From positions 1 to 20,980 of the IMG/VR virus record IMGVR_UViG_3300028548_000510: a stretch of DNA of 20,980 nucleotides. The stretch is one strand, 5' to 3'. This document shows positions 7,609 to 16,557 of this stretch, piece by piece. Within the stretch, counting starts at the first letter, position 1, and every line of letters starts with the position of its first letter. Both the position numbers and the translations under genes were made by a program. Source of the DNA: a virus. The notes beneath the pieces were generated by a model. The model searched no databases and had not been told where the DNA came from. It worked only from the letters and a program-made list of their open reading frames with translations.

Positions 7609-10322
7609 TGAGTGTTCAACTAATAATACAACCTCAGAATTATCATGGTTTTAGTAATTCAAATAATACAGCTAACCAATTTTTAATAGATGGTATTGAT
7701 TTCAATAATGTCAATACTTCAGTAAACACAATAGCAGCTAATCCTTTGCCACAGGTTGCTATTAACCTTTATAACCCCACTATGTCTGTTAATACATGGT
7801 ATCGATATTATGATATTTTATCTACACAGGTAGTTAAGGTAGGTGCATATTTAAGTATAAGTTCAAGTGCTTCAGCTAAAAATAATGGAATTATTCAAAA
7901 GCTATCTAACTTAACAATAGGCTCAGTATATAATATAGAATTTAATACTCATCTAATAACAGGACAAGCAAGTATATTAATTTATTCAGGGACTATATTA
8001 CAAAGTACAAATGCATTATCAGTAGCAGGTATTCAAACAATACAATTCACAGCAAATTCTACTGAAGATACTATAGTAATAGCTAGTAGGTACACTACTA
8101 CAACTAATCTTTTACAATTAAATTCAATTAGTGTTACTGCAGCACCTTCAGAAGTAATTCAGTTTTATGGAGATGGGCAGGTTATTTTAGATTTATATGA
8201 AGATGAGAATTTACCTTTAACTTTTAGTGTAGATGATTTTAAAAATGTAGCTGAGAATGTACAGTCTTACTCCAAGGCTTTTAAATTACCTGCTACTAAA
8301 AGGAATAGTCAAATATTCGATAATATTTTTGAAATAACAAGGTCAGTAGAAAGTAGGGGAGGGTTGCAATTCAATCCTTATAAAAGATCTAAATGTATAT
8401 TGAAACAAGATGGGTTGCTTTTGTTTCAAGGATTTTTAAGGCTGCTAGAAATATCAGAAAAAAATGGAGAGGTCAGTTATAATATTAATCTATATGCAGA
8501 AGTAATAGCACTCGCTGATACTTTGAGGGACAGGACATTTAGGGACTTAGATTTTTCAGAGTTAGCACATACTTACAACTATAGCTCAATCAGGGATAGT
8601 TGGCAGGGAATTTTGCCTGTAGCACCTCTACCAGTAGGGAGTTTTGCAGGAGCAGCAGGAGCAACAGTTACAAATGTTTTAAAGTACCCTTTTATAGATT
8701 GGAACCATCAATACACTTACACAAATGGAGGAATGCCTAAACTACTTACACTAGAAACAGCGTTTAGACCATGTATAAGGATTAAGTATTTAATAGATAG
8801 AATATTTGAAGCATCTCCTTTTACATTTACATCTGATTTCTTTAATACTTCAGAGTTCAGCAAGTTATACATGGATTTTAATTGGGGTTCAGATGATGGA
8901 CCTGTAACATTTAATGAAGATGGAGAAGGAGATATTGGAACAGACCAAATAGGAACAGGTACATTTGCTACAATTATTACTGATGCAGGTTCAGGAGGTG
9001 GTGGGGGTAATACTTTCGGATCTAATTTAGGGTATAGTTCAGGAGTTTATACGGCAATAGCAGAGAACCAAACTTACAGTATAAATTATAAATACATATA
9101 TGAAGTAACAGGCTCAGGAAATTGGGAAATAGAAACAGAGTGGGAAGTAGTTAGGGCATCAGGGCTTGTAGAGTTACCCATAAACAATACAATAACATCC
9201 GGAAGTGGTATATCAGGATTACTACCACAGATAGCAGGTAATTTTACAACAATTTTAGATATTGGTGATACATTAAGACCAAAATTCAAAGTATCAACTA
9301 CAGGAACAAATGTATCAACTTTATTAGCCATAAGTGGATTTGGGTTAGGAGTAACTTTAGCAACTACAAGTTCTACAGCAACTACAAGTGATACAATGCT
9401 ACAAAGATTAAGAGGGGATTTGAAACAATGGGATTTCCTAAAGGGGCTTTTAACTATGTTTAATTTAGTAACCCTACCTGATGAAGATAACCCTAATAAT
9501 ATTAGGATTGAACCATATACTAATATATTTATAAATAACCCAAATAGCAAGCAATTAGATTGGACAGAAAAGGTAGATACTTCAGAGATAAAATTAACAC
9601 CTTTAACAGACCTAAATAAAAGTACTTTCTTTAAATTTGTAGAAGATGAAGATGATTATGCATTTAATAAATATAAAAATTCAGTAGGTGGTCATTTATA
9701 CGGAAGTCAAAAATATAATGCAGGTAATGAGTTTAATATATTAAGTGGAGAAAACGAAATTACTGCAGACCCTTTTGCAGCTACATTAATAAAGCCTTTA
9801 GATGATGATTACCCTGATTTCATTACCCCTGCTATTTATGCTATGAATGATGATGGTCTATCGGAAGGGTTTGATAACAGCCCTAGGATTTTGTATGATA
9901 ATGGGGTAGTAGATATGACAAGTACAACCTATAGTGTACCTGCACAAAGTGGAAGTGCAGCAAATGCTTTTGAAAGTGAATTTTTACAATTCAGCCACTT
10001 ATCGGATATACCTACTGTAACATCTACCCCTCCTTCAGGTACAGATACTAAAGATTTTCATTTTGGTGCATGTCAATTAATGACAGGAGTAGGGGCACCC
10101 ACTGTAAATAATTTATTTAATCTATATTGGCTACCTTACTATTCAGAACTTTACAATCCTAATACGAGGACTATGGCTATTAAAGTAAATTTAAGCCCTG
10201 CAGATATCAATACATTTAATTTCTTTGACACAATATTAATTAAAAACCGAGTATTTAGAGTGAATAAAATTGACTACAAACCTAACAACTTAGCAAAAGT
10301 TGAATTTATACTTATACCATAA
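7608..10322 (+). CDS. Baseplate hub / Tal-like tail protein with extra beta domains
   Basis: This 904-aa protein has a core that appears to start near residue 182. GDGQVILDLYEDENLPLTFSVDD, YSKAFKLPATKRNSQIF, FNPYKRSKCIL and LLLFQGFLRLLEI form a series typical of hub-like tail proteins in Bacteroidota phages. The core resumes at LRGDLKQWDFLKGLLTMFNLV and IRIEPYTNIF (about 600-645). Residues 1 to about 180 form a separate beta-sandwich-like region that could bind carbohydrate. Another insert of about 150 residues (about 445-595) follows a Gly-rich segment with GSGGGGGNTFGS. The protein would form the tail tip that meets the cell surface. It is flanked by the Dit-like and fibre genes with 1-nt overlaps on both sides. 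No peptidase or lysozyme motif was recognised. Confidence 0.65.
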   Translation: MSVQLIIQPQNYHGFSNSNNTANQFLIDGIDFNNVNTSVNTIAANPLPQVAINLYNPTMSVNTWYRYYDILSTQVVKVGAYLSISSSASAKNNGIIQKLSNLTIGSVYNIEFNTHLITGQASILIYSGTILQSTNALSVAGIQTIQFTANSTEDTIVIASRYTTTTNLLQLNSISVTAAPSEVIQFYGDGQVILDLYEDENLPLTFSVDDFKNVAENVQSYSKAFKLPATKRNSQIFDNIFEITRSVESRGGLQFNPYKRSKCILKQDGLLLFQGFLRLLEISEKNGEVSYNINLYAEVIALADTLRDRTFRDLDFSELAHTYNYSSIRDSWQGILPVAPLPVGSFAGAAGATVTNVLKYPFIDWNHQYTYTNGGMPKLLTLETAFRPCIRIKYLIDRIFEASPFTFTSDFFNTSEFSKLYMDFNWGSDDGPVTFNEDGEGDIGTDQIGTGTFATIITDAGSGGGGGNTFGSNLGYSSGVYTAIAENQTYSINYKYIYEVTGSGNWEIETEWEVVRASGLVELPINNTITSGSGISGLLPQIAGNFTTILDIGDTLRPKFKVSTTGTNVSTLLAISGFGLGVTLATTSSTATTSDTMLQRLRGDLKQWDFLKGLLTMFNLVTLPDEDNPNNIRIEPYTNIFINNPNSKQLDWTEKVDTSEIKLTPLTDLNKSTFFKFVEDEDDYAFNKYKNSVGGHLYGSQKYNAGNEFNILSGENEITADPFAATLIKPLDDDYPDFITPAIYAMNDDGLSEGFDNSPRILYDNGVVDMTSTTYSVPAQSGSAANAFESEFLQFSHLSDIPTVTSTPPSGTDTKDFHFGACQLMTGVGAPTVNNLFNLYWLPYYSELYNPNTRTMAIKVNLSPADINTFNFFDTILIKNRVFRVNKIDYKPNNLAKVEFILIP

Positions 10323-11176
10323 TGTCAAAATATGATACAATACAATACATAAAAGGTTTTAGCGTAAGACCTTCAACAATTTCAGGGCTTGGAATTGTAA
10401 CATTTGATGATGGGGTTAATTTAATAACACCTAATCAGCTACAATGTGAAGCATACGGTTACACGTACAACAAAGCAGATGGTACATGTTCGGTGTTTAA
10501 TTATAGCACAAATCTAATAAGTAATTTTAGTAATGAGAACAACAAAACTTTTGGTTCAGGAAACTCTACACAAACAGGGACAAATAATACCTTAATAATG
10601 GGTGAAAATAATATTGTTAGGGGTTTCTCTAGGAATAGTATTATAACAGGTAACAAGAATGAAATAGCCAATGGAGTAAACAATGCAAATGTATCAGGGG
10701 TTTTGGGGGAGTCAACAGCAGACAACTCTATAGTATTAGGAGGTAATGCTTTTGATGATGCTTTAGGAGAACGACAGTCAATAACTTTAATGTATGGAAC
10801 AGCCACTACAGGAAGTAGCACAGTAGATTCATATTTAAATAACACAACAGATAGTTATTTTACAATACCTACAGATACAATAGTTATTTTTGAAACACAA
10901 ACAGTAGCAGTTAGAACAGGAGGAACAGGAGGAGGTGCAAGGGGGGACTACAAAGCATGGTCGGAAGTAGGAGTAGCAATTAACAAATCAGGAGTATTAA
11001 GTATTGACAGTTCAAGAGATACAATATCAAGTTCAGGTAGTGTTTCAGGGTGGGTTCCAACAGTAGGAGTTTCAGGAATAAAATTCTTACAACAAGTAAA
11101 GGGTGCAAATAATAGGGATATAATGTGGGCTACTACGATTAGACTTACACAAATTAAAACAGGAGTTGGACTTTAA
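10322..11176 (+). CDS. Tail fibre / receptor-binding protein with YadA-head-like repeats
   Basis: The N-terminal part of this 284-aa protein (1 to about 60), with ITPNQLQCEAYGYTYNKADGTC, matches the attachment domain of Bacteroidota-phage fibres. Residues about 68-140 are a run of short Asn/Gly-centred repeats (GSGNSTQTGTNNTLIMGENN, RNSIITGNKNEI, DNSIVLGGNAF), spaced about 14 residues. This is the pattern of the left-handed beta-roll of trimeric adhesin heads. The C-terminal part (150-284) is a beta-rich domain with FTIPTDTIVIFETQTVAVR and a Gly-rich turn, similar to C-terminal domains of phage fibres/spikes. The protein is probably trimeric and binds the host surface. It sits between the hub and tape-measure genes. 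Confidence 0.72.
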   Translation: MSKYDTIQYIKGFSVRPSTISGLGIVTFDDGVNLITPNQLQCEAYGYTYNKADGTCSVFNYSTNLISNFSNENNKTFGSGNSTQTGTNNTLIMGENNIVRGFSRNSIITGNKNEIANGVNNANVSGVLGESTADNSIVLGGNAFDDALGERQSITLMYGTATTGSSTVDSYLNNTTDSYFTIPTDTIVIFETQTVAVRTGGTGGGARGDYKAWSEVGVAINKSGVLSIDSSRDTISSSGSVSGWVPTVGVSGIKFLQQVKGANNRDIMWATTIRLTQIKTGVGL

Positions 11177-11187
11177 AATAAAATAAA

Positions 11188-13425
11188 ATGGCAGAGGAAC
11201 TATATTTCAAAATAAATTCAGATGTATCAAGTGCTGTAAAAGGAACTAAAAGTTATGTGAACACTTTGGAAATGGCAGAAGGTAATGTTAAGGAATTAAA
11301 CGAGGGTATAAAAGCTCAGAACGAACTGATACTTATACAAGAGCAAGAGCTATTAAAACTTGAAGAAGCTCAAAGCAAGATAGGTAAAAATGCTTGGAAT
11401 GCAGGAGCTATAAAAAGGAAAGAAGATATACGGGAAAATACATTTGCGTTAAAACAAAATAGGCTTGGGTTAAAAGAATTAAAACAGGAACAAAAAAGTG
11501 CAACTTCACAAGTAAAGTCATTTAAAAAGGAACAAAAAGAAACATCAATAGGCTTAATAACAAATATTAAGAACTTTAAAGTAATGGGCTTTTCTATAAA
11601 TGGATTGTCTAAGTCTTTTAAAGGTATAATACCTGCAATTAGATTAATGTTTACCTCAATAAAAGTAGGGATTGCAAGCACAGGGATTGGATTATTAGTA
11701 GTGGCATTGGGTGGTTTAGTAGCATGGTTTACACAAACCAAAGCAGGTTCTGAAGGGTTAAGTAAAGCTCTTATATCAACAGGGGCAGCAGTACAAGTAT
11801 TTATTGACAGATATATTTCTTACTCGAAAATGATTTTCAATATTTTAACGTTGGATTGGGATGGCATTAGTAAAAATGGAAGTGAAGCGTTCAAGGGTTT
11901 AGGAGATGAGTTAGAAAGAGAGATAAAATTAGCAGGAGAATTAGCTGAAGCAACGAATACACTAACAGATAAGACACGAACTTTAAATGTAGAAACAGCA
12001 CAAAGGAGGGCAGACATACAAGACCTGACAGAAAAATCTCAGGATTTAAATTTAACAGAGTCTGAAAGGTTAGCAGCACTAGAACAGGCAGGGGCTATTG
12101 AAAAGGATTTAATGGCTAGGAGGGTGGACAATGCAGAGGAAGCACTTAGAATACAGGTTGCACAAATGACTATGTCTGATAACATGGCAGCAGATTTGGA
12201 TAAATTAGCAGATCTTGAAATTAACTTAGCAAATATAAGAAGGGAGTCATCTAAAACCTCAACAACACTTCTAAGGAAATCAAACGCAATACGAAAATCA
12301 GTAGCTGCAGAAGAAACTAGGAGGCAAAATGCATGGATAAGAAAACAGAATACAATCACGAGAGCTAATATAAAGTTAAAGGAAGAAGCAAACGAAATTT
12401 TATTCCAATTATCTTTAAGGAAAGAAATTAACGAGTCAACAGTAGAAAAAAGGATTTTAAGAAGGGCTAATGATGTAAAAAAGGAAATACTTGAAAAGAG
12501 TAAACTAGATGCAGATGATAAACGTAAAGCACTAAAAGCATTAAATGACCTGTTACTTTCAGATGAGTTAGCAATCACAGATAAATATGATGCGATAAAG
12601 AAAGCTAGAAGTAAAAAACTCACAAAAGAAATAAATGATTTAAACAATGAGAACTATTTACTGACTATTACAAAAGAAAGAACAAGATTAGACAAAGAAC
12701 TAGCAGCTGAAGGAGCAGCAGAAATAAAGGCTCTTGATTTAAGGAAGTTAAGTTTAGAAGCAAAGGGAAAATTATCGCATGAAATACAAGAAAAATATAA
12801 AAAATTAAGACAAATAAATAAAGATGAGGAAGCTGCTGAAGATAAGCAGAGAGCAGATGAATTAGCAGCTTATAAGACAGAATTACTTGAGCAAGGGTTA
12901 GGAGTTGTAATGCAAGGTATTAAAATACAAGAACAAGCACTTACAAAGAGTTATAAAAAGGATATGAAATTAGCTGAGGCTAATGGTAAAAGTACAGAGA
13001 AAATAGAAAAGGATTATCAGGCTAAAATGGTAGCTAATGCAAAAAAACAAAAAGCAATGAAAATAGGCTTAGCAATAGTAGATACATATCAATCAGCTGT
13101 AGCAGCTTATAATAATGCCTTGGCTATACCGGTAGTAGGAACAGCTATGGCTCCAATAGCAGCGGGGTTGGCAGTAGCAGCAGGATTAGCGAATGTAGCT
13201 ATGATACAAGGTACAGATGTAGGTGGTGGAGGTGGAGGTGGTGGTGGTGGAAGTGTAGGGGGTGGTGCTCCTGATGCAGCACCTCCTGCTCCTCAAATGA
13301 TGTCAGGCTCATTCGATATTAGTGGAGGGGTAGAACCTGAACCTTTGAAAGCATTTGTTGTAACTGATGAGATGACTTCAAGTCAAGACCAACTTGCAAA
13401 CATTAGAAGAAGGGCAACAATATAA
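11188..13425 (+). CDS. Tail tape measure protein
   Basis: This 745-aa protein sets tail length and helps DNA entry. It has a coiled-coil N-terminus (30-120, with EQELLKLEEAQ and similar heptads) and a hydrophobic, potentially membrane-inserting segment VGIASTGIGLLVVALGGLVAW at about 160-180. A long charged helical region follows (240-600). Next comes an Ala/Gly hydrophobic stretch (about 628-675, including YQSAVAAYNNALAIPVVGT and IAAGLAVAAGLANVAMI), typical of tape measures. Ten glycines (679-688) and a Pro/Ala linker lead to the conserved-looking C-terminus with AFVVTDEMTSSQDQLANIRRR. At about 0.15 nm per residue the tail would be roughly 110 nm. It lies downstream of the tip and fibre genes, an unusual order. 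The leader is A-rich with no Shine-Dalgarno sequence. Confidence 0.92.
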   Translation: MAEELYFKINSDVSSAVKGTKSYVNTLEMAEGNVKELNEGIKAQNELILIQEQELLKLEEAQSKIGKNAWNAGAIKRKEDIRENTFALKQNRLGLKELKQEQKSATSQVKSFKKEQKETSIGLITNIKNFKVMGFSINGLSKSFKGIIPAIRLMFTSIKVGIASTGIGLLVVALGGLVAWFTQTKAGSEGLSKALISTGAAVQVFIDRYISYSKMIFNILTLDWDGISKNGSEAFKGLGDELEREIKLAGELAEATNTLTDKTRTLNVETAQRRADIQDLTEKSQDLNLTESERLAALEQAGAIEKDLMARRVDNAEEALRIQVAQMTMSDNMAADLDKLADLEINLANIRRESSKTSTTLLRKSNAIRKSVAAEETRRQNAWIRKQNTITRANIKLKEEANEILFQLSLRKEINESTVEKRILRRANDVKKEILEKSKLDADDKRKALKALNDLLLSDELAITDKYDAIKKARSKKLTKEINDLNNENYLLTITKERTRLDKELAAEGAAEIKALDLRKLSLEAKGKLSHEIQEKYKKLRQINKDEEAAEDKQRADELAAYKTELLEQGLGVVMQGIKIQEQALTKSYKKDMKLAEANGKSTEKIEKDYQAKMVANAKKQKAMKIGLAIVDTYQSAVAAYNNALAIPVVGTAMAPIAAGLAVAAGLANVAMIQGTDVGGGGGGGGGGSVGGGAPDAAPPAPQMMSGSFDISGGVEPEPLKAFVVTDEMTSSQDQLANIRRRATI

Positions 13426-13456
13426 ATCAAATAAACCAACTTAATTTCTATTATAT
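13426..13456 (+). promoter_or_regulatory. Putative phage promoter P3 (ATCAAA - 17 nt - TCTATTATAT)
   Basis: ATCAAA (13426-13431) lies exactly 17 nt upstream of TATTAT (13449-13454). The 16-mer TTAATTTCTATTATAT (13441-13456) is identical to the one at P1. It is followed by TAAAAAGA, also found at P4. The ATG of the protease gene is at 13471, so the predicted mRNA has a leader of about 10 nt. It would start a head-gene transcript after the tape-measure gene. Confidence 0.55.
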
Positions 13457-13470
13457 TAAAAAGACTTTAT

Positions 13471-14187
13471 ATGCCTTGCGAACAATGTGAAAACGGAAAA
13501 TTTAAATGGGGGAAAACAGGAAGCTGTGAATATAACTCTATAGCTGAATGTGAAGAAGATAACAAAGACTATTATAATGATATGAAACCAACTAAAATTG
13601 TAGAGCTAATTATCAATGATGAAAATGAATCTCTTGCTATTGATTGTATTTCTTTAGTATCAGAACCTGCCATAGAAGAAAATCTAATTTTTATGAGTAA
13701 GGCAAAAAATAATTTAACCTTAGCTAAAATAGATACTGAGAAAAGGGAAATCATTTCTCCTGCATTAATCCCTGATAAGAATATATACAGGGTAGATGAA
13801 AATGGAGATGATTATTACGTTTACTTCAGTAAAGATACAGTAAAGAATTGTGCTTATAGTTTCTTAAAGAATAACAACCATCATAAAGCAACCTATCAGC
13901 ATAAGGAAAGAGTTTCAGGAGTTTTAACAGTTGAGTCTTGGATTATAGAAAACCCTAAGATGGATAAGGCAAACCTTTATGGATTTGAATTAAAAAAAGG
14001 GACTTGGATGGTTAAGATGAAAATTGAAAATGATGAGCTTTGGGAAAAAGTAAAGAAAGGAGATATTAAAGGATTAAGCATAGAAGGCTACTTCACTTCA
14101 AAATATCAGGAGATGCAAAAAGCAAAACCAACTAATGAAGAAGTGTTAAAAGCATTGAACGAAATAATCACAAAATCAAACAAATAA
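13471..14187 (+). CDS. XkdF-like prohead protease (putative serine protease)
   Basis: This protease would cleave scaffold and capsid precursors during head maturation. In the 238-aa protein, residues 3-30 are a Cys-rich cap (MPCEQCENGKFKWGKTGSCE, then AECEEDN; Cys 3, 6, 19, 27) seen in Bacteroidota-phage proteases. Residues about 42-210 are an XkdF-like domain: SLVSEPAIEENLIFM, SPALIPDKNIYRVDENGDDY, YYVYFSKDTV, TYQH (His144), VESWIIE (Ser156), KGTWMVKMKI and IKGLSIEGYF (Ser203). His144 with Ser156 or Ser203 are candidate catalytic residues, and I cannot decide between the serines. It lies immediately before the scaffold and capsid genes, as expected for a prohead protease. It has its own putative promoter, P3. 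Confidence 0.85.
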   Translation: MPCEQCENGKFKWGKTGSCEYNSIAECEEDNKDYYNDMKPTKIVELIINDENESLAIDCISLVSEPAIEENLIFMSKAKNNLTLAKIDTEKREIISPALIPDKNIYRVDENGDDYYVYFSKDTVKNCAYSFLKNNNHHKATYQHKERVSGVLTVESWIIENPKMDKANLYGFELKKGTWMVKMKIENDELWEKVKKGDIKGLSIEGYFTSKYQEMQKAKPTNEEVLKALNEIITKSNK

Positions 14188-14205
14188 CTAACTAATCTAT
14201 TATAT
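14175..14205 (+). promoter_or_regulatory. Putative phage promoter P4 (ATCAAA - 17 nt - TCTATTATAT)
   Basis: AATCAAA (14174-14180) and TCTATTATATTAAAAA (14196-14211) are separated by the same 15 nt as in P3. The spacer from ATCAAA to TATTAT is 17 nt. The ATCAAA box overlaps the 3' end of the protease gene (AAA-TCA-AAC codons). The scaffold ATG is at 14219, giving a predicted leader of about 9 nt. This would give the scaffold/capsid pair its own start. Confidence 0.55.
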
Positions 14206-14218
14206 TAAAAAAGAAACT

Positions 14219-14932
14219 ATGGACATTAAAGAACAAATATTAGTAGCACTAGGACTTGACAAAGGTACTGCTGTGAAATTAGAATGGCAAGCAAAGTCAG
14301 ATGATGGAACTATTTTCGTTTCAACAGCAGAAGAATTAGCTGAAGGGGTGGATGTAAGCGTTCTTACTGAAGATGGAACGACAATTCTATTACCAATCGG
14401 GACATATACTACTGATACAGGGGTAACTTTCAGAGTTGAAGAAGAAGGTATCGTTGCTGAAGTTTTAGAAACTGAAACTGAAGAAGAAGTAGAAGAAGAA
14501 GGAGCTCCTATGGAAGAAGATTTAGCTGAAGAAGCTGATGTAGCCGATTGGAAAGGGATGGAAAAAAGGATTCAAAACTTAGAGGATGCTGTAGCAGATC
14601 TAAAATCAGAATTAGCATCTGATGGTAAGGAAGAAAAAGATTGCCCTAATGGATATGATGATGATGGAAACTGTATTGAGGAAGAAGAATTATCTACACC
14701 TTCAGTAAACCCTAAAAGCATTAAGACAACTGAAGTAGTAGAGTTTGCAGTAGATACTACAGTAGAAGATTTAAAAGCTGAAAATGAATTGTTAAAAGCT
14801 GAGCTTAATGCAAAGCCATCTTCAGCACCTTTAGACACTAACAAGTTCAGTTCTGAAAGAGCAGAACCAACACAACAAGATTTCAGAAGAATGACAAAGC
14901 AAGAAAAATTCTTATATAACTTACATAAATAA
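14219..14932 (+). CDS. Head scaffolding protein (putative)
   Basis: This 237-aa, very acidic protein directly precedes the major capsid protein. An N-terminal beta-rich part includes TILLPIGTYTTDTGVTFRVE, a pattern found in scaffold-like proteins of related phages. An acidic stretch (near 82-107, EVLETETEEEVEEEG and similar) is followed by predicted coiled coil (MEKRIQNLEDAVADLKSEL, about 114-132, and VEDLKAENELLKAELN, about 182-197) and a basic C-terminus (QQDFRRMTKQEKFLYNLHK) that could contact the capsid protein. A small CPNGYDDDGNC motif sits in the middle. Acidic coiled-coil composition, basic tail and position support a scaffold processed by the upstream protease. Family identity was not recognised. 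Confidence 0.7.
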   Translation: MDIKEQILVALGLDKGTAVKLEWQAKSDDGTIFVSTAEELAEGVDVSVLTEDGTTILLPIGTYTTDTGVTFRVEEEGIVAEVLETETEEEVEEEGAPMEEDLAEEADVADWKGMEKRIQNLEDAVADLKSELASDGKEEKDCPNGYDDDGNCIEEEELSTPSVNPKSIKTTEVVEFAVDTTVEDLKAENELLKAELNAKPSSAPLDTNKFSSERAEPTQQDFRRMTKQEKFLYNLHK

Positions 14933-14954
14933 AATAACTTAAAAAACAAAAAAA

Positions 14955-15863
14955 ATGGCGTTAACTACAACATCAAACTTTGCAGGAAAAGCAGCAGGAT
15001 TTTACATCTCAGCTGCGTTAAAAGCATCAAACTCGTTAGACTACCTAACACTGATAGAAAATATCAAATTTAAAAGTAATATCCAAGCTTTAAATCAAAC
15101 TGTTGATACAGTTACGAATGCAGGATGTGATTTCGTATCAGTCGGAACATTAGCGTTAACTGAAAAGATATTAGAACCAAAAAACCTTCAAGTTAATCTT
15201 GACCTTTGCAAATCTACACTTCTTGACTCATGGGAAGCGTTACAAATGAGAGCAGGAGCAGGAGCACCACCACCTGCATCTTTTGATGACTATGTAATTT
15301 CTTACATGGGGGAAATCATTGCTGAAGCAACTGAAAATTCAATTTGGGATGGAACTGATGTGGCAGGGAAATTCAATGGCTTCAATGGAGCTGTAACAGG
15401 ATTATTATTACCGGGTGTAGATGCTACTGTAGTACAAGATGCTGCAACAGGGGCATATACTGCTGCAAACATTATAGCTAACTTAGAAGCTGCAGTTGCG
15501 GCTATTCCTGCTGCAGTATTAGGAAAAGAAGATTTACATATTTACATGAACCAAAAAACTTACCAATTATATATTGCTGCAGTATCTACTTTAGGATATG
15601 TTAATGCTTACAATATGAATGGGGATTACATACCTATGTTTAATGGGTACAAGATTGCAGTATGTAACGGAATGACTGCAAATGAAGTTGTAATAGCTCA
15701 AAAATCTAATTTGTTCTTTGGAACTGACTTGGTTTCAGATGCTACAAAAATTACTTTGATGGACATGGCTTCTTTGGATGGATCAGACAATATGAGATTA
15801 GTTGCTAGATACTCTGCAGGAGTTCAGTCAGGAACAGGAGCTGATATTGTAAGACAATCATAA
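14955..15863 (+). CDS. Major capsid protein (HK97-fold, putative)
   Basis: This 302-aa protein would form the icosahedral shell. Seen are a small Ala-rich N-terminus, a long middle region with FDDYVISYMGEIIAEATENSIWDG (helix/strand of a capsid P-domain), LHIYMNQKTYQLYIAA and YIPMFNGYKIAVCNGM. A C-terminal LVARYSAGVQSGT resembles the last strands of HK97-like capsid proteins. Codon choice, an A-rich leader (AAAAAACAAAAAAA before ATG) and a strong stem-loop directly after the gene fit high expression. It follows protease and scaffold with no gene between. It contains few Cys or Trp residues and has no signal peptide. The N-terminus is short, so processing may be limited to the scaffold. Confidence 0.85.
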   Translation: MALTTTSNFAGKAAGFYISAALKASNSLDYLTLIENIKFKSNIQALNQTVDTVTNAGCDFVSVGTLALTEKILEPKNLQVNLDLCKSTLLDSWEALQMRAGAGAPPPASFDDYVISYMGEIIAEATENSIWDGTDVAGKFNGFNGAVTGLLLPGVDATVVQDAATGAYTAANIIANLEAAVAAIPAAVLGKEDLHIYMNQKTYQLYIAAVSTLGYVNAYNMNGDYIPMFNGYKIAVCNGMTANEVVIAQKSNLFFGTDLVSDATKITLMDMASLDGSDNMRLVARYSAGVQSGTGADIVRQS

Positions 15864-15870
15864 TAAAAAC

Positions 15871-15902
15871 AAAGAGGGGAGGTGTAAAAACTTCCCCACT
15901 TT
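15871..15902 (+). terminator. Stem-loop terminator after the major capsid gene
   Basis: GGGGAGG (15876-15882) pairs with CTTCCCC (15891-15897) with one G.U pair and an 8-nt loop. Beyond an A.A mismatch, AAAG (15871-15874) pairs with CTTT (15899-15902). The downstream tract is only moderately U-rich (ATAACTTTT), so read-through is likely and could set the ratio of capsid to downstream products. The 11-mer AAAGAGGGGAG recurs at 16558. Confidence 0.7.
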
Positions 15903-15926
15903 ATAACTTTTAAAACATAAAATATC

Positions 15927-16529
15927 ATGGCATGTACGGCATTAACAAAAGGTAGAGGACTAGACTGTAACCGAGTTTCAGGTGGAGTAAAATACGTTTA
16001 TTTCGCAGTCTTTGACCAAGTATTATCAACAACAGCAGGAACAGGAGCTGATGCAGGGAGTATTACAGAGATAAGTATGGCAACAGCACCTTCAGCAGCA
16101 TCTTTATACCGATATACAGTCCCTAGAGGATCTACAACAGCAAATGAAGCTATTACAGGATCGACTGAAAACGGAACAATTTTTTACACTCCAACTGTTT
16201 CAATGGTTTTAAATAAATTAACTAAGGAAGATCAAAACGAAATTCGTTTATTAGGACAAACTCAGGTAATGGTATTCTGTCAAATGAATGCACAGATTGC
16301 AGGTACAGGAACTGATACAATTATTTGTATGGGGAGACAAAATGCAATGTCAATGAATGCAGGAACTGCTGATACCGGAGCTGCTTTTGGAGATAGAAAT
16401 GGTTACACACTTACATTCGACGGTTTGGAAGCTGAACCTTTCTTGATGGTAAAAGATTACCCAATTGCAACAGGACCTTTCTCTGATGCAGGTTTAGGTG
16501 GAATTGCAATTCCAATTATAGCAGTATAA
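15927..16529 (+). CDS. Putative major tail tube (or capsid-associated) protein
   Basis: The N-terminus of this 200-aa protein, MACTALTKGRGLDCNRVSGGVKYVYFAVFDQV, is characteristic of a structural protein found after the capsid gene in Bacteroidota phages. The central KLTKEDQNEIRLLGQTQVMVFCQMN and C-terminal RNGYTLTFDGLEAEPFLMVKDY read as the strands and loop of a tube-like beta-sandwich. I favour tail tube because of the last motif and abundant-protein features (own flanking terminators), but a head decoration or completion protein is possible, especially as it lies in the head module. No TCTATTATAT element precedes it, so it is probably read from upstream through the 15871 stem-loop. Confidence 0.5.
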   Translation: MACTALTKGRGLDCNRVSGGVKYVYFAVFDQVLSTTAGTGADAGSITEISMATAPSAASLYRYTVPRGSTTANEAITGSTENGTIFYTPTVSMVLNKLTKEDQNEIRLLGQTQVMVFCQMNAQIAGTGTDTIICMGRQNAMSMNAGTADTGAAFGDRNGYTLTFDGLEAEPFLMVKDYPIATGPFSDAGLGGIAIPIIAV

Positions 16530-16557
16530 TCACACTTGTAGTTTTAAATATATTCTT

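Noticed and set aside
9086-9550. Long open frame on the minus strand (154 codons), and other minus-strand frames at 12039-12647, 10501-10845, 2559-2933 and 14572-14949
   Set aside because: All lie opposite well-supported + strand genes, have low-complexity Leu/Ser/Phe-rich products and show no domain motifs. They are antisense shadows of AT-rich coding sequence.
13222-13263. GGT/GGA triplet repeat
   Set aside because: It encodes the glycine linker near the tape-measure C-terminus. Such linkers are common and there is no sign of an independent repeat element.
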